In this document: piece after piece, positions 1-13,539 of the stretch
How the letters are laid out: every line of letters starts with the position of its first letter
How positions within the stretch are numbered: position 1 is the first letter of the stretch
Origin: Aporrectodea caliginosa
Taxonomy: Eukaryota > Annelida > Clitellata > Crassiclitellata > Lumbricidae
Direction of reading: 5' to 3'
Assembly (NCBI GenBank): GCA_020284085.1
Contig: JACEVL010000161.1
Coordinates: 1,430,001 to 1,494,000 of the forward strand
Length of the DNA stretch: 64,000 nucleotides
Position numbers and translations under genes: made by a program
The notes under the pieces: generated by a model
Seen by the model: the letters and a program-made list of their open reading frames with translations, nothing else
Database searches by the model: none
What the model was told of the DNA's origin: nothing

Positions 1-867
1 TCCAATGGATGGTGAAACACAGAACGAGACAGACAGAGACAGAGGGACTGCAGACAGGGGTAGGGACAGATCCAAGGCAGAGCCGTAGATAGACGGATGC
101 ACTGAACCAAAGCAACCGACAGTTCCTGATTAAATCAGAGTATCATATTATGATCATTGCGGAAATTCTATAGGGCCAGGTCAGGACACGTGATTTAAGG
201 TAAAGTGAAATAAGGTCAGGTCAGGTCAGATAAGGTCAGGTAAAGTAAGACTAAACATGCAACAAGGTAAAGCAAGACAAAGACAATGTCATGTAAGGTA
301 ATCAGTCGTCAGCTAGGCCTATAGTCATCGTTTGCATTGGACTGTATAGGAACGAAGAACAGAGCTGGATAATTCCTATTTAGGGATATTTATGGTTGGC
401 AGTAGAACTGGCAGTCTGATATGACACAGTGGAAATCAAACCCATGCGTTGAAAGCAATAGGCTAGTTAGTCACTGCTTCATGACACTCTGTCATAACAA
501 CGACGAAGGCGATTAACGTCGCCCTCCCCTTTATCCAAACTCGGTACTGGCACTACCAGAGTATGGACAATGGTGGAGTACAGTATGAGCACTAGATCTA
601 TAGGCCAACACATTAAATAGTCAGTGATCGACCCTTGCCCTTTCATGACCCCTTCCTCTGTAGATCAGTTCAAACACATTGACTGCCAATTGTTGATACT
701 CGTAGACAGACATCCGAGTCGCGGTGATCAATCTGCATGATATTATGCAGATAGAATCCTCTGCATAATGACGCTTCGTTGTACTCCGTATAGACCTACA
801 TAGGCGTCTAGGGTATAATAATGGTGTTCCATTGTACAATGGGGAACATATACACGGCATTCGTGGG
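1..867. other. Gene-free left edge
   Basis: No coding exon is recognisable. Positions 170-300 are a low-complexity run of AGGTC/AAGGTCAGGT units, so AGGTCA half-sites occur by repetition. A copy of a dispersed repeat is at 455-575 and the inverted-repeat element begins at 868. Short open frames here have no family resemblance. Confidence 0.6.
455..575 (+). repeat. Dispersed repeat, TTTAACGACACTGT family, copy 1
   Basis: About 120 bp with the order GGTTAGTTGCTGTTTAACGA / GATTAGCGTCGCCCTCCTCC / GGGACTGGCACTGTCAGAGT / AGTAGTGGCGGAG. Three other copies occur at 5208-5325 (+), 24715-24835 (-) and 37236-37352 (-). This copy is the most diverged. There is no obvious tRNA head, and it may be part of a longer SINE or LINE. 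Confidence 0.6.
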
Positions 868-2830
868 CAGTGGCGTCTAACGCCCCCAGTAGTCAATGGA
901 GAACTAACCCCCCCAACTGGGCATTCAGAAAAAATTTGTCCTCTGAAAGCTGCATTTCAGTGCAGTGCTTTTTTCATCTGGAACGGTCCGGAACGGCATT
1001 CCGGGACCTTTTTCAGCTATTGAAAATAATTTGTTAATTACAATTTTTACAAAAATTATTTTGAATATTATATTAGAAACTTTAATTTAAGTTAAGTGTT
1101 CAGTGTATACATATATATATATGATATATACATATATATATATATTATCTCTGCTTGCGCTTCATTATCTATATATATTATAGAATTATATTATGTATCC
1201 TCATAAAAGTAATGTATCAAGAAATTGGGCCCTACTCTTTAAAGCTATTTGACGGTAAAAGAAAAATTAATGTGAAATACGGCGCAGTGATAATGCATGA
1301 ATACTAACAAACATATATATCTTTTTCTTGGACTTTTTTCTTTGTGAAGAAAGTCAGCAAGAAATGATCCTTCTAACCCTGACACAACATGGGGCTGGGC
1401 CAAAAAGATATAAAATAGATCATTGGGATGAATTTTACGTCTGTTGTTACCATGTTATTTGGAACCCTTCACTCCTTATGACCTTATATATAGGTCAAGT
1501 TTGAAGTCAATCGGACTAAAGCTGTTTAAGAATTTAAGAAATGACAGTTAAAACATTATTTTTTTCGTTTGGCCTCTGGCTGGCGAAATAACAAATTTAG
1601 AGATATATTTTCTAAATAAGTGTATTTAAGGACATCTTAGGGTTTTTCTATACCAAGCTGAAGTTTGGAGTCAATCTGGCTATAGTTAGTTAGTTAGAAT
1701 GACTTTAAGTGTTTAAAGTCTTTAATGCACCATCTAGCTGCACAGACGATGGTGCCTGGTAAGGACACTGGCCATGATTTTTGCGCACAATCTATAGATC
1801 TCAGATCTGTTATTAGCTATTTGCAATGTGGCTATACTGCTATAAGAATAGGACTTTTCATTTGATGATGATGATGCTGAGTTCTCTACCAGAAGGCAGA
1901 TCCATTGTTTCTTATGCCGCCCGGGGATAATACGATTAAGGTGGTTTCCCGTTGCCTTCCTGCTTCCTCACAGACAATTAAGGGTGAGCAACTTGTCCAG
2001 GGTCGCTACACAGTTGCTTCAACTTGCTTGAGGTAGATTCAAACTGCTGCGACCTTCCGGTTACAAGGCAGAGAACATACTGCTACACCACCTCGTCCCT
2101 GTTTATCATTGTGTATCATTTCATAAAAAATACTCACTCAGAAGTCAGAAGAAATAAAGTAGGCTAAATGAATCAACTCACAACGCGTTCATATATTCGT
2201 GAGTCCAACGTAGGCTATAATTATTACTCCTATGCATATATTTTCATTTGAAATGTCCGCCACACACTGACTGGACAGGTCAGAGAGGGCTAGAGATGAG
2301 CCATTTCGATGGCTGAGCCATGCAGATAACGGCCGAAGTGATGACACACATAATGCAGGTTGCAGGCCAGCAGCGGAGAATGCTGCCAGTCTGGGCCGCA
2401 GTGTCATTAGCGCAGCAACCTCAGGGTCCTCAACCCTCCCCAAATGTTTGGCCGGTATATCGCGTAAGCCGTTGGCCCGTTGGCTGTAGACTCGTAAGGG
2501 TACAGCTGCCTTGATACACGGACGCCTGGTATACCGGGGTCCGTGCCTTGATATAACGGGGTCTCCAACCCCACCCCACCCCATGGCAGTGCAGGCTGTT
2601 GCAGTAAGTGTTCTGTTGTACAAGCCGTTTGCTACTGTTATGGAAACAAGAGAATTTCGATCCCACGATAATGGTTTAATGTGGGTTAATATTATCACAA
2701 TCATACAGGAGAAAAGATATATCATGAAAAAATGAAACCCCCACTTTCGGCCAAAATCGGTCAAACCCCCCACTTTTGAGAGTTCGATGGAGATCGGTCT
2801 CCACACTCCCCCCATTGGTAGACGCCACTG
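868..2830. mobile_element. ~2 kb terminal-inverted-repeat element, copy 1
   Basis: The left end reads CAGTGGCGTCTAAC and the right end GGTAGACGCCACTG, so the tips are inverted repeats of CAGTGGCGTCTA. The interior aligns over almost its full length with 10832-13045. C-rich blocks lie just inside both ends. No transposase-like frame is visible, so it appears non-autonomous. I see no matching target duplication in the flanks, so the superfamily is undecided; the CAG...CTG tips resemble hAT. It contains an antisense tRNA-like SINE (1860-2100) and a left fragment of the MITE family seen intact at 18130. Confidence 0.7.
1860..2100 (-). repeat. tRNA-derived SINE (antisense) inside the 2 kb element
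   Basis: On the minus strand it begins GAGGTGGTGTAGCAGTATG (A-box-like), followed by AAGGTCGCAGCAGTTTGAAT (B-box-like) and, further in, GGAAGGCAACGGGAAACCAC. The same body occurs at 12065-12315 inside copy 2 and as a fragment at 54810-54895. It was therefore probably inserted before the 2 kb element multiplied. Confidence 0.55.
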
Positions 2831-3034
2831 CCTATATGGGGACCTATACCTACCGGATATTCTTTTCACTGTTAGTTCAGGTTTTCGGTTTTTCTTTATA
2901 TTTTCATAGTGTTTTGAATCAAGTTAATCATTTAGGCCTACTGTGTAATATGTACTATACTGTTTGCATTGCTGTACGAAACTTGATATTGCACTGTTTA
3001 TCAAGGATTTAGCTAATTCATATTTCTGAAATGT

Positions 3035-3180
3035 TGTTCTAGGTGTCCCTAGTTAGCGGGATCTTGATCCCTTTTGGGACTCCTCTTGCGGCCAATCCTG
3101 ATACTTTATGTTGAAATGTTATGTGTTTTTTTCATTTGGCTTCAATAAAAGAGATTTGATTGATTGATTGATTGATTGAT
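3035..3180 (+). repeat. Non-LTR retrotransposon 3' end with (ATTG)n tail
   Basis: Reads GTGTCCCTAGTTAGCGGGAT ... CCCTTTTGGGACTCCTC ... CAATAAAAGAG then (ATTG)n. The same 3' end occurs at 47620-47762 and, without the repeat tail, at 4660-4790. Related (ATTG)n tails are at 8640-8700 and 42230-42315. This looks like one LINE family, or a SINE sharing its tail. Confidence 0.65.
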
Positions 3181-4180
3181 ATTCCGGGTAGGCCTAGTAA
3201 GCGTAGAGCAAGCGGGAGCCCATTGAAGTGGAGGGCCAAGAACCGAGAAGAGTCGACTCTGTCTGACCGAAGAGCGGACCCGACCCAAGCAGAAGCCGGC
3301 TTGAGGTATAGGCGATAGCCTATTATAGGCGGCTGCCTATAGAGCGACATTTGCCAAGGGCGGTAAATTCCGGCGAAATAAAGCAAGAAAAGCATATTTT
3401 TCTTGAAATTTAGCTATTAAATACAAAAACGTGGCATTCTTGTCGTTGGCTATAGCACAAAACTGTCAAAGGCTGTCAAAGACCGACTCTGGACTTGAGG
3501 AACCAAGAGCTCCGCCTTTAAGTCACCCAAACTGTGTGGGGCAGTTACGCCCTTAATGGCAGTTATGTAATATGAAAGTTGAAATTGATATATTGCAAAG
3601 ACAAGTTTTTGTGAGAACATTGTAAGTAAGTCACTCGACATCAAAAAGACAAGAATCATCAGAGGCAGTCCAATTGATCTGCTCAAAATAAACGGAGACT
3701 CGAGTCCAGCTCTAAAATGCGGAACAGCCTCCTTAAAATAAATCAACAGCAAAGCTAATCTGCACATTTCAGAATGCACACTTCAATTCATCGCTCGAAA
3801 TGTTCAGAAACTACTTATTGCACTGTGTGCAAAACGAAAGTCAACGAGTACATCTGTGAGTTTAAAAACAGGCTCGTGTAAGAACTTCCTGCCATCTGCT
3901 CAGTGGTCGAGTAGCGCTGCAGTTATCCGGTTAACAAGTGAGAATCTAGATGCGGGTGGCTCTGATGACGTCACATTCGCAGACCGAATCCGTGGCTGTG
4001 GGGCTGAAAGGCGAGGAGGAATGGCACCGACGTCACCCAGTTGATATTGAGGCGAAAGTGACTGCTGGCGCCATCTGGCTGGTAAAACTCTCGAAGGCCT
4101 GCAGAAGATTGCAACAAAGCTTCTGTCATTGCTTGAAAATTATACAGTGTTGCTTAATTAAAGTGCAATAAAAAAATAAT
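3181..4180. other. Gene-free interval
   Basis: No exon with family resemblance and no repeat with clear ends. Open frames on either strand (for example 3450-3779 minus) have no recognisable domain. Confidence 0.4.
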
Positions 4181-4640
4181 TGATGATGATAAGCATAACC
4201 CGATCTTTGCTCACACTAACACCAGCAAATCCTCTATTAAGATAACTGGTCCCACTGTTTGGAACAGTCTTCTTGCATGTCTCATCTCTTCTTGCTCACT
4301 TTAAATATATAACTTTTCTGTTTGTTTATTTAAAAACTTGTTAGCATCAGACAATGCTAATTATGTAACTAACATTTCAGATGAAACCTGAAATCACTCC
4401 CATTTCTGAACTTCTACGGTGCTTCATAAGCGCTTTGCTGCGGTCGGTCCATCTTTCTGGAATAGGTTGCCTAGCAACCTCCGTAATGAGCTACTTGGGT
4501 CTTTCCTTGCCCCTTTTCCGCAGGCGTTTGAAAACCATTCTTTTCGATCGTGGTTTAGTGTTGACAGGTCGCGAGCGCCTCTGAGGAGTATTTCTTGAAG
4601 TGGCGCTATATAAATTTGCGATTACGATTATGTTATCAAC
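4180..4640 (+). mobile_element. Truncated L2/CR1-like LINE ends
   Basis: Two remnants of the reverse-transcriptase ORF C-terminus. Near 4250 the frame reads ITGPTVWNSL. At 4427-4583 another frame reads KRFAAVGPSFWNRLPSNLRN and ends in a stop. The GPxxWNxLP motif is the usual end of L2/CR1 ORF2 proteins. The 3' UTR at 4600-4635 has the typical GGCGCTATATAAAT signal. Both are dead 5'-truncated copies. Confidence 0.7.
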
Positions 4641-4659
4641 CTCTTCCTGACAATACTGG

Positions 4660-4790
4660 TATATAGGTGGCCTTGCTTAGTGGGACTCTGACCCCTTTAG
4701 GTCCTCCTTTTCTATCCCAACTTAGTATTATCTGAAACGTGATCATGTGTTATTGTACTTTTTTGGGGAGCAATAAGAAACCTATGTTAT
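4660..4790 (+). repeat. LINE 3' end related to 3035 and 47620
   Basis: GGCCTTGCTTAGTGGGACTC then CCCTTTAGGTCCTCC parallels the 3' ends at 3035 and 47620, but the (ATTG)n tail is missing. It lies just past the CFAP157 stop codon. Confidence 0.5.
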
Positions 4791-4791
4791 G

Positions 4792-6706
4792 TTAGGTTTT
4801 ACTGGTAATAAAGAAAAAAATGTGAAGTTTTCTCTTATTGTTATGGAGATCTATGTGCAACAGAAGACAACGCAGAACAACGCAGTACAACAAGGCAGAC
4901 CTCTGTGAAGTGATGACTCTTCGGAACGCAACGGCAGCATCGACGTTGCACTTTGGATGCCTCGCTTCCTCCTCCTCCTCCACAGCCTCCTCCTCTTCTT
5001 CATCCTCCTCCTCCTTCTGCTCAGCCTCTTCCACAAGGTCATTGTCCACTCCGAGCACAGCAGCACTCCCAAACAGAACGGACAGTTGGTGGACGACGGC
5101 ATTTCGCTTCACAGTTATCTCATACGCGGACTGCTCACAGTCTTCGCTTGACGACGTCTTCAAATATAAACAGAATGCATTCACAGTCATTTCTCAGAGC
5201 AAACAGGTTGGTTAGTTGCTGTTTAACGACACTGTTTCATAACATAGATGATTAGCATCACCCTCCTCCTTTCTCCAGGCTTGGGACTGGCACTGTCAGA
5301 GTACGAGTAGTGGCAGAGTCTTAAATATCAGATTCTGGAGAAGTATTATAATAATAATAATAAATAATTCACTGCTGAGCAAACAAAGCATACTTTGAGT
5401 ATACTTTGAGTATCCCTGGTTGATACTTGGGCATACTTGATCTGTTCTTGACAGTACCAACATAGGCCACGGTCTCCAATTGGTTAGAGAGTTTGTCTTG
5501 TAATGTGAGGTGGTTACTGTGAGAGACCTTGTGCAAGTCACTCACTCACTCACAGCTGCTCAGAACCATTGATTGATGCTTGGTCATTAGATAGTGGTGC
5601 TTAATAAATGCATAACAATAGGAGGATGGAGGTTTACAGTAATGGCAACACTCTGGCACGAAGAGCAGATCAGCACAGACACGGGATCGTTTCCCAAAGG
5701 TCGACTCAGCCTTTCATTCGCCAGATGGCGTTGGCAAAATGAGCAGTAGGGCGTGATGGGCGTCTTGCATCGCTGCCAAACAGTTAAATTCGACTCCTCT
5801 AAGAACTTGTGATCATCCCGTCATACTATGAATTGTAATCATACTGCGGTGCGTCAGTTTGAAATAATAAATGAAGAATATTATAATAACAGCAACAGTT
5901 ACCGCATAGCTTTTCAGCTGCTTTTTCAGAATCTGATATTTAAACAGGACTGCAAATCATTTCTATTGTTCATCTGCCTTACTCTTTCCATTCATGGTAT
6001 ACTATCAAACTATTTATTCTGTATACAGTTCAACTCACTGGAGGGCTCCAGTGAGTCAAATTTTTACAGATCTGTTAGCCTTGGCAAGCGAAAGTTCTGG
6101 AATCTTTAAGAAGAGCCATGAATTCACCTCAAGGGCTTTCCTGACAACGTAGGCTGCTTCGCTGAGCAGCCTTCGAAGCTGAATGTTGACGTGGTTGACC
6201 CTGAGGGTTTGCTCATTGGCTAAGGTCAACGCTGACGTCAACCTCGTCTTTTCATTTGTCAACGTCTGCTCAGAATCTCTGAAGAGACAGACACAGAACT
6301 TTAATAGTGTATGAGCAGCCAGACACTTTTGCCCCATCATCAAAGACTAGATTAATTCAAAGTCTACCAGACAACTTCAGTTTTTGAGCACCAGGTCATG
6401 ATGTCAAAGACTCAAAGCGAATAGGGAAAGGGGAAAGTGATAGTTGGGCCTGGTGCAGAAGTGAAATTCTGCCCCTCCACTGGTAATGGCCTAGCCTGCT
6501 CACATGGAGCACATAATTATTGCACCCATATTCTCACACTGGATACAGAGGACACATGGGTCTCAACCAATGCCCATGGAAAAAATGGCAGGGTAAACAA
6601 TAATATAAATGACATTTTATAATGCTCTCTTTGCACAGTTCAGAAGTGCTACTGAAGTTGGGCAAACGTTAAGAGCCATTAGTAGACTGGAAGCTCTAGC
6701 CAAGAC

Positions 6707-6739
<33 letters not shown>

Positions 6740-9700
6740 GACTGTTATTTATAGCGCGCCTAAACAAAATTGGAATCTTGCACAGTTTAGAATGACAGAC
6801 AGTCTCTCGATAGGAGAGCTACGAACATTAGGAGGTGGATTCTCTACTCTGGCCTTAATACATCACGTGGCATAATACCATCTGTAGCACTGTGAGTAAT
6901 AGATGCCGATGAATTGATTCAATGCAAAAATCAATCTTTTAAGATTGTTGCTTCCTCACTTGGTCGTCTTTAGCTCTGCACTCAGGTCTTCAACTTTCTT
7001 CATCGCAGACTCATAATCCATCTTCAGTTTCACAGATTCCTTAGCCACCGTCTCCATGGCAACGTATCTGTCTTTCATCAGTCGCAGAACCTACAAGTCA
7101 ACATAACCCATTCAATGCCAAGGTCAATGCAAAGTAAAATGCAAGTAAAGTCACAACCAGATACCTCAGCAATTAAAACCCCAAAAGTCATAGGCGTATT
7201 TGGCGGTTTACGGGTTCACACCCCAAAATAAATTGCCAAAATTTTTATATGCTTTTATATGAGAAATACAGAAAAACTAACTTTTGTTTCCGATGGAAAC
7301 CCCCTGAAATCGTTTCCTGGCTACGCTACCGCCAAAAGTGTTATGCAAATTCTGAACAGAACATAAGTAAAGAGCATAATAAAGCAGCGACTATGCTACT
7401 TTACACCACAACTGAAATGTAATGCAGAATTTATATGTTGACACAACATGGTCTTCTCTGAGTTCTCTCTGTCCTTTTTGCTCGCACCTCCACCAGGCAG
7501 AGCCGTGCCTTCTCTGTGGTTGGTCCCTCGACCTGGAATGGCCTCCCTCTAGCACTTTTTTCCCTTCCTAGAACCCCTTCTCAGGCATTCCTCATTCCTC
7601 TCTCAACTTAAAATGGTCCTATTTGACCACACTGGGATTGTGATCACCTCTGAGTAGTTCCCTTGTAGAGGCGCAAAACAAATTCAAGTAATGAAAGAAT
7701 GAATGAATGAAGTGAGACAGAGAATGAGCACAAGAAATGGAAGTGCTCCTCAAACCTCCTTGAGCGAGCAGTTCCTTTGTACGACGTCCTTCTCGACCAT
7801 CTTCAGCGTTTCTATGTTCCGTTTGAGCAGCACCACTTCCTGTTTCAGTTGATCGTTCTGCTTCATCAGAAACCCTGTTGTCTTTGAATGAACGGCCAGC
7901 AGGTGACCAGAGTCGACGTTCTCCTGGATGGCAGCGTGAGTTGTCTGTTTGATGCGGCGCTTGACGTCTGCGCCAAACGCAGCGGCCAGATGATGCACTC
8001 GAATGTTCATGTCATTCCTCAGCCTTCAAGACCAGGAAAACCATAACCAGTCTTATAATTACAATTACTGTCTTACTATTACAATTAGTCTTACTATTAC
8101 AATTACAGTCTTACTATTACAATTGGTCTTACTATACAATTAGTCTTACTATTACAGTCTTACCATTACAATTACAGTCTTACAGTCTTACTATTACAAT
8201 TAGTCTTACTATTACAATTAGTCTTACTATTACAATTACAGTCTAACTATTACAATTGGTCTTGCTATTACAATTAGTCTTACTATTACAATTAGTCTTA
8301 CTATTACAATTAGTCTTACTATTACAATTAGTCTTACTATTACAATTACAGTCTTGCAATGACAGTTACTATTACAATTACAATTATTCTTACTAATACA
8401 ATTACAATTACAGCCTTACACAAGTTTGCAATTACAATCATAGTCTTACTATTACAATTACAAATCCATACCCGCTAGCCCCATAAGGTTGACTCAGCCT
8501 TCCACTCCCACTTCCAATGGTAAATAAGCAGCAGTAGGACGGACCGGCGCCTAACACGCTTCCATACAGTAATGCATTTTTTGTGTGTTAATTTTTTGTT
8601 TTTTTTGTTAATTTACATTTACATTCTCTGGCATAATTGTAAAAAAAAAATATTTTGTTTTGGTTGCAATAAAACAACTTGATTGATTGATTGATTGATA
8701 AAATCCACTCTTGTTTAGCTTTTTATCACATGTTCTTACTATTTTGTGTAGTCATACTGCATTTGTCAGTTTGAATCGAATAAACGAACATTATTATTTG
8801 TTTAGCAACATTTTTGTTTGGACGTCTGACCTGTTGATGTCAACGACCCTCTGTCTCTCAAAAGTATACAACTGATTTCGTTGGGCAACCCTCGACTCTT
8901 TCATCTCTTCCATGACGGTCTCCATCTTTGCCTCCACCTCCTCCTTCTCCAGTTGATACGTCTCCATCGACTTCAGCAGCATCTCTGCCATGGCAACGAA
9001 TAACAATGATAGATAACCACACCTATGACAATTAATAAAGATAACAAGACAACTGACTAATTGTGGGACATGGTGGTCGATTGGTTAGAGCGCTCGGCTT
9101 GTAATGTGGAAATTATGGTTCAGTCCTCGTAGGGACCTTCAGCAAAGTCCTTCACACACAACTGTTCAGCGCCATCGATTGATACTTGGTCGTCGTGCTT
9201 AATAAATGCATAATAATACTACTAATAATAAGAAAATAACACTAATAATACTGATGCTAGTACTAATACTAATGATAATTCTACTACCACCACCATCAAC
9301 AACAACAACAACAATAATAATAATAATTTTAAAAAAAATAACAAAATAATAATAAAAATAATAATAATATCAATAATAATAATGCTACTACGGAGACAGT
9401 TAACTCAGAATTGCTCTGTGCAATCAACTGATACTAGTCCATGGTGCTTAATAAAATAATGTGTGATAATAATACTAATGACAATACTAAGATGATGATG
9501 ATGGTGATTGAGAGAGAGAGTCATCAAATTTCTCGATTAATTACTCAGTGTGTCGATTTCGTTGTTCATTCGATCCTTTGTCTCTTGTAAAGTCTGATTC
9601 AGTTGCGACGTCTGCTCTTCGAACTCCTGTCTCTCAATGTGGGACGTCAGCTGGAGTTCTTGCAGCTGCTTCCCAGTCGAATCCAGCTCGACACCTATAT

Positions 9701-11064
9701 GCACGCACAGAAATCAAACCTCATCATCATCATCAGTGTTTCCGTTAGAGTCCAAAAGGAGGACGTATTTACACCATGACCTAGAATTTTTGGACGTAGC
9801 TCATTTCTTTCGGCTATCACACCGAACAATTTGGACGTTTTTGACTTTTTAACGGATGTAAAGCCGGCCATTTGGGTGTTAACGGAAACACTGATCATCA
9901 TCATCATCATCATCAGTTCCAGATGCCAGCCATTTGGCGGCGATGGGTATGAATAAATGACCTCCATTGTCCTCTGTCATTTGTCAAGTCCACTGCTCCC
10001 CTTAGTGTCAGTCCAAGTGATGTTATGTCTTCGTTTATATCGTCCAACCTCATTTAGAAGCAAATCCAAATCCATCCGTTAACTGTAATTGTAATTAGTA
10101 ACTTCTATTGTGCCAGTGTCTAATGCACGAGGCATTGACCGATGGTGCACCACAACCAAGATGTAAAGAGATTACATTCCAATAACCTCAAGTGTAACGC
10201 TGTTTTCCTGATCGGCTTAAAATTTCCTGTTCAGTTATAATATGAAAATTGAAGAGGAGAGGAAAGGCCTACGAAAGGAGAGGATACCATGGATAAAAGG
10301 AGCTCCACGCCTAACAACATAGAAGAGAGGTCTATGGAAGAAAGAGGTCTAAAGAAATGAGTTCTATACACCTGTACACTAAAGAAGATAAGAGACAGAG
10401 AAGAAAATGAGGGAAATTCGAGAACTGAGTGGTATATTCAGGAGCGAAATGGGTTACTTTTCTTGGTGAGCGTTCGATTGAGGTGGCTGATGATGTCCGA
10501 CTTCTCTTGGTCTCGGTCATCGTGAAAAGTCTTGACAGTCTGGAGTTTAATCTGGAGCTGATCGCAAAGTCTCTGATACCTTCAGATAAAAGAAGAAAGA
10601 AAACGCACAGAATCAGAAAAAAGTAACCAATGGAAATCACCAATACAGAGATAATTCTCGGTTGCCACGGAAGAAATCTGTCTCGACGTTTCTGCTTCAG
10701 AGCTACAATCAATACACTGACTGTACACTGTCAGCAGAAGATCAGGCATTTACACAGAAGGTCATCAGCCCTCATATGCCGAGGCTAAGAAAATGAAGTC
10801 GCTAACACTTCATACATGGCTGTCTCATTTGCAGTGGCGTCTAACCCCCCAGTAGTCATTGGAGAACCAACCCCCCAAACTGGGCCCCCAAAAATTTGAC
10901 CTCTGAAATACACATTTTGGTGGAGTGCTTTTTTTCGGCCGGAACGGTCCGGAGCGGCATTCCAGGACCTTTTTTTCAGATATTAAAAATTAGTTAATTA
11001 AAAATTTTAGTAAAAATTATTTTTGATTATTTAGATACTTTAATTTTAATTTCAATGCTTTAGT

Positions 11065-11140
<76 letters not shown>

Positions 11141-13461
11141 ACCCTATAATTGTTCTGAATTTGTCGAGTTCTGGAACCTTTTTTCCTAGAAAAGCACTGT
11201 TTCGGCGTATTGAGAGAGAGAGAGATACAGATTAGTGAATTAATGGATGCGGTAACTGAATGTATTTACCATTAACGGGTCTCCAGCAGTCCAACGAAGT
11301 CGAGAGACTACATGTACATTTATGATTTATCGCAAAATTACAAAGGACAACAAGATGTCATTAGTTGAACAGTAAATTGTTGAATGTAAATGTGCAGGTT
11401 GTTAGTCTGCTACTGTTATTGTCATGTGTCATCTTCTCATCATTTCACTATAGGCTATAGTCCATCACAAAATCAATGCAACCCATTGTACTCTTGCCTA
11501 AAGCTATTTAAAGACGGTAACAGAAAAATTAATGTGAAAGTGTTAACGGCCAGTAATAATGAATACCAACAAACGCAATTTTATATCCCTTTTCCTGGAC
11601 TTTTTTCTTTGTGAAGAAAGTCAGGAAGAAATTATCCTTCTAACCCTGACACAACATGGGCTGGGTCTGGAAAAAAAAGATATAAAATAATCATTGGGAT
11701 GAATTTTACGTCTGTTGATACCATGTTATTTGGAACCCTTCACTCCTTATGACCTTATCTAGGTCAAGTTTTAAGTCAATCGACTAAAACTGTTTTAGAA
11801 TTTAAGACATGACAGTAAAAACATTTTCGTTTGGCCTCCTGCTGGCGAAATAACAAATTTAGATATAACTTTTCTACATTAAGTGTATTTAAGGATCTCT
11901 TATGGGGTTTATCTATATACCTGGTTGAAATCTGGAGTCAATCTGGCTGCTATACTTAGAATGACTTTAAGTGTTTAAAGTCTTTAATCTGGCTATACAC
12001 TGATTTGCGCACAATCGATAAATCTGTTATTAGCTATAATTTGCAATGTAGCTATACTGCTATAGGAATGGATGATGATGATGATGAGTTCTCTACCCGA
12101 AGCCAGAATCATCGGTTTTTTATGCCACCCGGGGGATTATATGATTGAGGTGGTTTCCCATTGCCTTCCTGCTTCCTCACAGACGATTAGGGGTGAGCAA
12201 CTTGTCCAGGGTCGCTACAGAGTGGCTTCAACTTGCTTGAGGTAGCCTAGATTCAAATTTGCGACCTTCCGGTTACAAGGCAAAGAACATACCGCTACAC
12301 CACCGCGTCCCTGTATATCTCTGTGTATCATTTCATAACAAATACTCACTCAGAAGTCAGAAGAAATAAAGTAGGCTAAATGAATCAACTTGAAAGCGTT
12401 CATATATTCGCGAGTCCAACGTAGGCTATAATATTATTACTCCTATGCATTATATTCATTTGAAATGTCCGCCACACACTGACTGGACAGGTCAGAGAGA
12501 GGATAGAGATGGGCCATTTCGGAAGCTAAGCCGGAGCACTGTCTAAGCGATGACACACATGGTGCAGATTGCAGGTTTGCAGCGGAGAACTCTGCCAGTC
12601 TGGGCCACCGTGTCATTAGCGAAGCGACCTCAGGGTCTTCACCCCTCCCCAGATGTTTGGCCGGTATATCGCGTAAGCCGTTGCCCCGTTGGTCGTAGAC
12701 TCGTTAGGGTAGGCTAGAGCTGCCTTGATACACGGACGCCTGGTATACCCAGGGGTCCATGCCTTGATATAACGGGGTCTCCAACCCCCCCCCCCCATGG
12801 CAGTGCAGACTGTGCAGTAAGTGTTCTGTTGTACAAGCCGTTTGGTACTGTAATGGAAACATAAGAGAATTTCGATCCCATGATAATGGTTTAATGTAGG
12901 TTACTATTATTAAAAATCATACAGGAGAAAAGAGGTAACATGAAAAAATGAAACCCCCCACTTTCGGCCAAAATCGGCCAAACCCCCCCCACTTTTGAAG
13001 TTCGATGGAGATCGGTCTCCAAACCCCCATTGGTAGACGCCACTGACTTCTTGGTTGGCTTAAGGGACTAGCTACTCTATATAGCAAACACAAATCTAGA
13101 CTTAGTCTGAGTGCTCTTCCTCTTCGAACAACTGAATACAAAAGCATTGAGCTGCCACGGGTTTGGACGGAAAAGGCAATCCAGCCACATGAGTCAAGTT
13201 GAGTGATGGGGTGCTCTTAGGGGTGGGGCAAAACACTGTAGTTAGACCCTGAACTGGTCAAAGTGAGCAATTGCCTAATGCCTATTCTAAATTTATCAGT
13301 TAGGAAAAATAAGGTCATAACAATCTAAGAACCTAAAAACCATATAACACAGAAACATATATTATATAGCATTGCGATCCATTTATTGTGAGGACGAATC
13401 TGCAAATCAACCAATCAGTTAAGTAGTAATTAATAATAATTATAATAATAATAATAATACT

Positions 13462-13539
<78 letters not shown>

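Larger units (their letters stand above)
10832..13045. mobile_element. ~2.2 kb terminal-inverted-repeat element, copy 2
   Basis: Tips CAGTGGCGTCTAAC ... GGTAGACGCCACTG. The interior follows copy 1 (868-2830), including AGAAAGTCAG(G/C)AAGAAAT, the antisense SINE and the GGGTCTCCAACCCC block. It lies in CFAP157 intron 1. Left of centre (about 10925-11207) it carries a full copy of the MITE family at 18130, expanded by an (AT)n run, so younger insertions are nested in it. No transposase frame and no clear target duplication are visible. Confidence 0.75.

Noticed and set aside
2189..2869. 226-codon minus-strand frame
   Set aside because: It lies inside the 2 kb repeat element and is broken in the second copy (12616-13147), and it resembles no transposase.
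8040..8465. Regular short repeats resembling a CRISPR array
   Set aside because: Units are contiguous with no unique spacers, and the locus is eukaryotic and intronic.
10332..10712. 126-codon minus-strand frame across CFAP157 exon 2
   Set aside because: The real exon uses a different minus-strand frame, fixed by splice phases and family resemblance.
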